From NCBI GenBank assembly GCA_029287815.1, contig JARFQK010000323.1:1-27536 (forward strand): DNA of 27,536 nt, read 5' to 3'. The first letter of the stretch is position 1. Each line of letters opens with the position of its first letter. The notes under the pieces were generated by a model. It was given only the letters and a program-made list of their open reading frames with translations. It ran no database searches and was not told where the DNA came from. Made by a program: the position numbers and the translations under genes. This DNA is from Gammaproteobacteria bacterium. GTDB taxonomy: Bacteria > Pseudomonadota > Gammaproteobacteria > SZUA-229. This document shows positions 26,722 through 27,536 of this stretch, one piece after another.

Positions 26722-27442
26722 TTAGACCTTGGACCGACCGATCACCCGGGCGAGGATGTTAAAGACCAACACAATCAACACCAACACCAGGGACGCCGCC
26801 CAGGCCAGCTCGATCTGGTTCTCGAACGGCATGCCAGAGAAATTATAGATGAGAATCGACAGCGAGGCGGTGGGCTCAGCGAGTTCGGAGACAAAGTAGT
26901 TGCTGAACAGCGCGGTAAACAGCAAGGGTGCAGATTCACCCGCCGCACCGGCCACGGCTAGTATCACCCCGGTGAGGATGCCGGGCAGACCGGTGGGCAA
27001 CACCACCTTCCAGATGACCTGGGTGCGGGTGCAACCCATGCCGAAGGCAGCGTCCTTCATTCGTTGGGGCACCTGTTTCATGGCCTCCTCCGCAGCCAGG
27101 GTCACGGTGGGCAGCATCAGCACCGCCAGGGCGACGCCGCCGGCCCAGGCCGAATAGGTGCCCATCCACAGCACGATGGTCGCATAGGCGAACACCCCGG
27201 CGAGGATGGAGGGAAAGCCGGTGAGCACCTTGGCCAGGAAACGGGCGTTCTCGGCAAGTTTACTGTGCGGACCGAGAATCGCCAGATACAGGGCCGCCAT
27301 CACACCGATGGGAATACTCAGCGCGCTCGCAATACCGACCATGAGCAGGGTACCGACGATAGCGTTGCCGAAACCACCACCCATCTCGAATCCGGCCGGC
27401 GGCAGTGAGGTGAATGCTTCCCAATCCAGCCTGGCACCCCCC
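26722..27442 (-). CDS. pstA: Phosphate ABC transporter permease PstA, 5' end missing
   Basis: About 240 codons of an inner-membrane permease with five or so membrane helices. The ABC-permease EAA loop is clear: EEAMKQVPQRMKDAAFGMGC, then TQVIWKVVLPTGLPGI. Other helices include AGGVALAVLMLPTVTLAA and AWAASLVLVLIVLVFNIL. The genomic sequence ends at about 27442, where adapter begins. The open frame seems to start with an ATG further on, but its first residues, MCIRDR, are the translated adapter and not biology. About 50 residues of the real N-terminus are missing, and pstC is expected beyond. Confidence 0.93.

Positions 27443-27536
<94 letters not shown>

Noticed and set aside
1..27442. CRISPR arrays, tRNA or rRNA genes, insertion sequences
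   Set aside because: No spaced repeat series, cloverleaf, rRNA motif or transposase frame was seen. The deletions in the relics show no flanking insertion sequence.

Overview
This is about 27.5 kb of GC-rich (mid-50s %) DNA, most likely from a gammaproteobacterium. That placement is inferred from overall protein style, Pst genes, a CybB-type cytochrome b561 and a short Psd; the sequence does not fix a species. Two traits dominate. The intact genes centre on glycogen, phosphoketolase sugar breakdown and phosphate uptake. Between them lie many broken genes at different stages of decay. The last ~94 bases are not genomic: they are a Nextera adapter followed by a 43-base G run, so the contig came from short-read sequencing.

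Layout. 1-956 (-): alpha/beta hydrolase cut by an in-frame TAA and running off the left edge. 1141-2511 (-): exported glycerophosphodiester phosphodiesterase. 2644-2962 (+): relic of a PhoD-like phosphatase. 3033-4192 (-): transaldolase pseudogene. 4319-4552 (+): relic of the polyphosphate kinase C-terminus. 4553-5077 (-): cytochrome b561. 5167-5916 (+): HAD-like protein, copy 1. 6233-6658 (+): small lipoprotein. 6808-11722 (-): phosphoketolase and glycogen phosphorylase as a two-gene operon with unusual tandem repeats upstream. 12063-12677 (-): lactate dehydrogenase relic. 13390-13519 (+): tail of a second glycogen phosphorylase. 13811-15216 (+): methyltransferase overlapping a short phosphatidylserine decarboxylase. 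15448-16284 (+): HAD-like protein, copy 2. 16271-17767 (-): glycogen synthase split by one TAA. 18426-18692 (-): small unknown protein. 19236-22112 (+): transaldolase-glucose-6-phosphate isomerase fusion. 22161-22725 (+): frameshifted membrane protein resembling Pycsar TM effectors. 22818-27442 (-): pstA-pstB-pstS-(Fic-like)-pstS operon, entered in the middle of pstA.

How the genes fit. Glycogen phosphorylase and phosphoketolase both use inorganic phosphate directly, to make glucose-1-phosphate and acetyl-phosphate. The isomerase and transaldolase halves of the fusion connect glucose-6-P, fructose-6-P and erythrose-4-P around the phosphoketolase. The Pst system supplies phosphate. Together they look like a phosphate-driven route from glycogen to acetyl-phosphate. 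By contrast glycogen synthase, lactate dehydrogenase, polyphosphate kinase, the stand-alone transaldolase and the PhoD phosphatase are broken. I infer a genome losing storage-polymer synthesis and redundant functions, as in a host-restricted or otherwise small population. I see no complete new defence or mobile system, no tRNA or rRNA gene and no CRISPR array. The most unusual intact gene is a Fic-like protein inside the pst operon that lacks the canonical catalytic histidine.
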